Assembly (NCBI GenBank): GCA_943737045.1
Contig: CALSFV010000074.1
Coordinates: forward strand, 363,501-427,500
DNA length: 64,000 nt
Direction: 5' to 3'
Source of the DNA: Parapristionchus giblindavisi
Lineage: Eukaryota; Nematoda; Chromadorea; Rhabditida; Diplogasteridae
Every line of letters starts with the position of its first letter. Positions within the stretch are counted from its first letter, which is position 1. The notes beneath the pieces are model-generated. The model made no database searches, was not told where the DNA came from, and saw nothing but the letters and a program-made list of their open reading frames with translations. The position numbers and the translations under genes are program-made. Below are positions 61,722 to 64,000 of this stretch, piece after piece.

Positions 61722-62546
61722 CCATCTCTCACTATAACCATATCTCGGATTTACAATAAAAATATTTATGAAAAAAATTGAGCTATATCAAATAGTAGAG
61801 CATGTCCAGTCTCACCAGCAACCACAGTCACGAAAAAGTGAGAAACGGCCACAGGTATGGCCATTTCCCGCTCGAATTAGCTCCTGAAAATTCGCACTTT
61901 TACCTGTACAGCATAGCGGACGTTGCGAGGCGTCGATCGCGCGCTTCCGCAGCTCGAACGGATAAGTTTGAAGCAAGTTGTGGTGATTTAAGTGCGAATT
62001 GTAACGATTGCGGCGTTATCTGTCGATTTCGCGTTACAAATGAGCGGTTGTGACTTTATATGAGTTCAGCTTGTCTTGAGCTAATTTTCAGGTGTCAAAT
62101 TAAATTGTAAACGTACGAATAAAGATACACCGATTCGCTCTGGTCGAACAGAGACGCAATGGATAGAGTACGCCTCCCTCTCGTTCCCCCTCCCTTTCCC
62201 TATCCCCATGCATAGATAGTCTAGACCGTAACTTGCTTGAGCCTGGATCAAATCGCATACTTTTTTCAGCCACAAATATGTAATTTGGTATGACGAATTT
62301 AGTGAACACAGTTTTATAGAGCGCACGCAACGCTGAACTAGTCACACTGGCAATTTTGGCCTATTTTTTTCTATTTTCACGATAAAAAAATCAATTTAAA
62401 ATGCGATCAGGGAAATTTTAAAGTATAAATTCAGTATTCGGCGTAGGCTAGACGGGTTAGGTGGCGTTGGTCGCCGTCGCGGCGGTAGGGGAGGTGTGTA
62501 TGTGTCTTTTGTGTATGTGAGTGAAGAGCGATTCCCCCCTCCTCCT

Positions 62547-62584
<38 letters not shown>

Positions 62585-63263
62585 CCATCTCTCACTATAA
62601 CCATATCTCGGATTTACAATAAAAATATTTATGAAAAAAATTGAGCTATATCAAATAGTAGAGCATGTCCAGTCTCACCAGCAACCACAGTCACGAAAAA
62701 GTGAGAAACGGCCACAGGTATGGCCATTTCCCGCTCGAATTAGCTCCTGAAAATTCGCACTTTTACCTGTACAGCATAGCGGACGTTGCGAGGCGTCGAT
62801 CGCGCGCTTCCGCAGCTCGAACGGATAAGTTTGAAGCAAGTTGTGGTGATTTAAGTGCGAATTGTAACGATTGCGGCGTTATCTGTCGATTTCGCGTTAC
62901 AAATGAGCGGTTGTGACTTTATATGAGTTCAGCTTGTCTTGAGCTAATTTTCAGGTGTCAAATTAAATTGTAAACGTACGAATAAAGATACACCGATTCG
63001 CTCTGGTCGAACAGAGACGCAATGGATAGAGTACGCCTCCCTCTCGTTCCCCCTCCCTTTCCCTATCCCCATGCATAGATAGTCTAGACCGTAACTTGCT
63101 TGAGCCTGGATCAAATCGCATACTTTTTTCAGCCACAAATATGTAATTTGGTATGACGAATTTAGTGAACACAGTTTTATAGAGCGCACGCAACGCTGAA
63201 CTAGTCACACTGGCAATTTTGGCCTATTTTTTTCTATTTTCACGATAAAAAAATCAATTTAAA

Positions 63264-63607
63264 GATGGAGGCCCTCGAAAGTTGATGCAAATGCATAACA
63301 TTCTATTATGCAAGGGACAAGTTATATGCAAGAAATTAGCATGGCCATTCATCAATCCCGTAGCGCAGTGGTAAAAGTGCTCACTAGTAAGCGTAACGTC
63401 ACGGGTTCGAAACCCATTGCTGAACTTTCCTATTTTCAAAATTTCGCGCCTTTGCCTGTACATCAAGCATGGATTCATTCATGATTCTAGCGATCAATAA
63501 GCTAAATTAGCATAAACTAATTTATGTAAGGTATGCAGAATTACTTTTGCTATCTTTCTGTCTTCACAGTTTGTTTACGAAAATATTGCCCGGACACCAC
63601 CTTTAAA
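63264..63607. mobile_element. 338-bp MITE-like insertion with TTTAAA target and tRNA-like promoter
   Basis: It interrupts a satellite unit exactly at ATTTAAAATG: TTTAAA is present on both sides (63258-63263 and 63602-63607), while uninterrupted units have it once. The ends form an imperfect inverted repeat, AGATGGAGGCC against AGGTGGTGTCC read inward from TTAA. I recall nematode palindromic elements with TTTAAAGGTGG ends, and piggyBac-type elements also duplicate TTAA; either could be the parent family. There is no transposase. Inside lies a tRNA-like block, so it could also be described as a tRNA-derived SINE captured by a DNA element. Confidence 0.75.
63354..63427 (+). pseudogene. tRNA-like sequence with perfect A and B boxes
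   Basis: The A box TAGCGCAGTGG (63361-63371) and B box GGTTCGAAACC (63404-63414) fit the Pol III consensus exactly at normal spacing. The D stem GCGC/GTGC and most of the T stem (ACGGG/CCCAT, one mismatch) can form. The anticodon arm and acceptor stem do not pair well, so this is a tRNA-derived promoter rather than a working tRNA. Confidence 0.75.
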
Positions 63608-63753
63608 ATGCGATCAGGGAAATTTTAAAGTATAAATTCAGTATTCGGCGTAGGCTAGACGGGTTAGGTGGCGTAGGTCGCCGTCGCGGCGGTAGGGGAG
63701 GTGTGTATGTGTCTTTTGTGTATGTGAGTGAAGAGCGATTCCCCCCTCCTCCT

Positions 63754-63799
<46 letters not shown>

Positions 63800-64000
63800 C
63801 CATCTCTCACTATAACCATATCTCGGATTTACAATAAAAATATTTATGAAAAAAATTGAGCTATATCAAATAGTAGAGCATGTCCAGTCTCACCAGCAAC
63901 CACAGTCACGAAAAAGTGAGAAACGGCCACAGGTATGGCCATTTCCCGCTCGAATTAGCTCCTGAAAATTCGCACTTTTACCTGTACAGCATAGCGGACG

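Larger units (their letters stand above)
26766..64000 (+). repeat. Satellite array, about 43 units of 855-867 bp, continuing beyond the window
   Basis: The same block recurs from 26766 to the right edge. Using AGAGCATGTCCAGTCTCACC as a marker, units start at 27413, 28267, 29122, 29978, 30833 and so on to 62665 and 63890. Spacing is 854-856 bp in the left third and 855-877 bp further right, mostly from a (CT)n tract of changing length. Most units differ by zero to three bases. Each unit has a T-rich part, a CG-rich part with a possible stem-loop, a TATAAATTC word, CCTCCTCCTCTT(CT)n and an AATAAA. No rRNA, SL RNA, histone or U-snRNA sequence is recognisable. Short open frames (83, 81, 81 and 66 codons) occur in every unit on both strands, but their few variants are not biased to silent sites. 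This is most likely a non-coding satellite, possibly with an embedded RNA. Confidence 0.97.

Noticed and set aside
27413..63253. Dozens of repeated 60-87 codon frames on both strands in the satellite
   Set aside because: They are the same unit read in several frames. Variants are not biased to silent changes, and frames overlap on both strands without splice or homology support.
63354..63427. A functional tRNA gene
   Set aside because: The A and B boxes are perfect, but the anticodon and acceptor stems do not pair, and it lies inside a transposable element.
26766..64000. Satellite as a 5S rRNA / spliced-leader RNA cluster, as known in nematodes
   Set aside because: No 5S-like sequence, no SL sequence and no Sm site could be found in the unit.
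26766..64000. Satellite as CRISPR-like or telomeric repeat
   Set aside because: Units are 855 bp with no short repeat-spacer pattern. TTAGGC occurs only as incidental fragments (GGGTTAGGTGG).

Overview
This 64 kb window is eukaryotic and most likely nematode, probably a free-living rhabditid. Three things point there: short introns with strict GT..TTTCAG or TTNCAG borders, an inserted element whose ends sit on TTTAAA next to AGGTGGNGT (a pattern I recall from palindromic nematode elements), and gene tails that look like worm Ku70 and PMR1/SPCA. The species cannot be named. There are no operons, CRISPR arrays or rRNA genes. Genes appear only as small exons, so the exon models here were built by hand from splice sites and reading phase.

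Region 1-13.3 kb is genic. After a non-LTR reverse-transcriptase fragment at the left edge comes a plus-strand gene tail (1025-2469) with a basic C-terminus and one in-frame stop, then a small plus-strand gene (3221-3567). Two multi-exon genes follow on the minus strand. The gene at 4546-8926 combines a C2H2 zinc-finger pair with an AT-hook, so it is probably a DNA-binding chromatin protein. The gene at 9385-12706 encodes a very Lys/Glu/Arg-rich coiled-coil protein, and one of its coding exons is split by a palindromic hAT-type MITE with an 8-bp target duplication. The gene models are phase-consistent across almost every junction. Partial copies of exons from both genes lie just upstream, beside a pure (TTA)n tract of about 375 bp.

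Region 13.4-19.2 kb is repeat territory. It holds a GC-rich minisatellite, a palindrome of about 2.1 kb whose two arms carry mirrored 58-bp tandem repeats, a second hAT MITE nested in one arm, and a 153-bp satellite with a three-monomer higher-order pattern. Region 19.2-26.7 kb mixes a decayed CR1-like retrotransposon (minus strand), the last three exons of Ku70 (plus), a broken tail of a SPCA-type Ca2+/Mn2+ ATPase (plus), two RTE-like retrotransposon ends, and minisatellites made of intron-like sequence.

Region 26,766-64,000 is one tandem satellite array of about 43 near-identical units of 855-867 bp. It runs off the right edge and is interrupted once, by a 338-bp element carrying perfect tRNA-type A and B boxes. 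Unit lengths and shared variants reveal 5-unit and 6-unit higher-order duplications. A run of single-base indels at 50.4-54.6 kb looks like consensus error. Each unit can fold a stem-loop of about 112 nt, and each contains open frames of 60-83 codons that I do not believe are genes.
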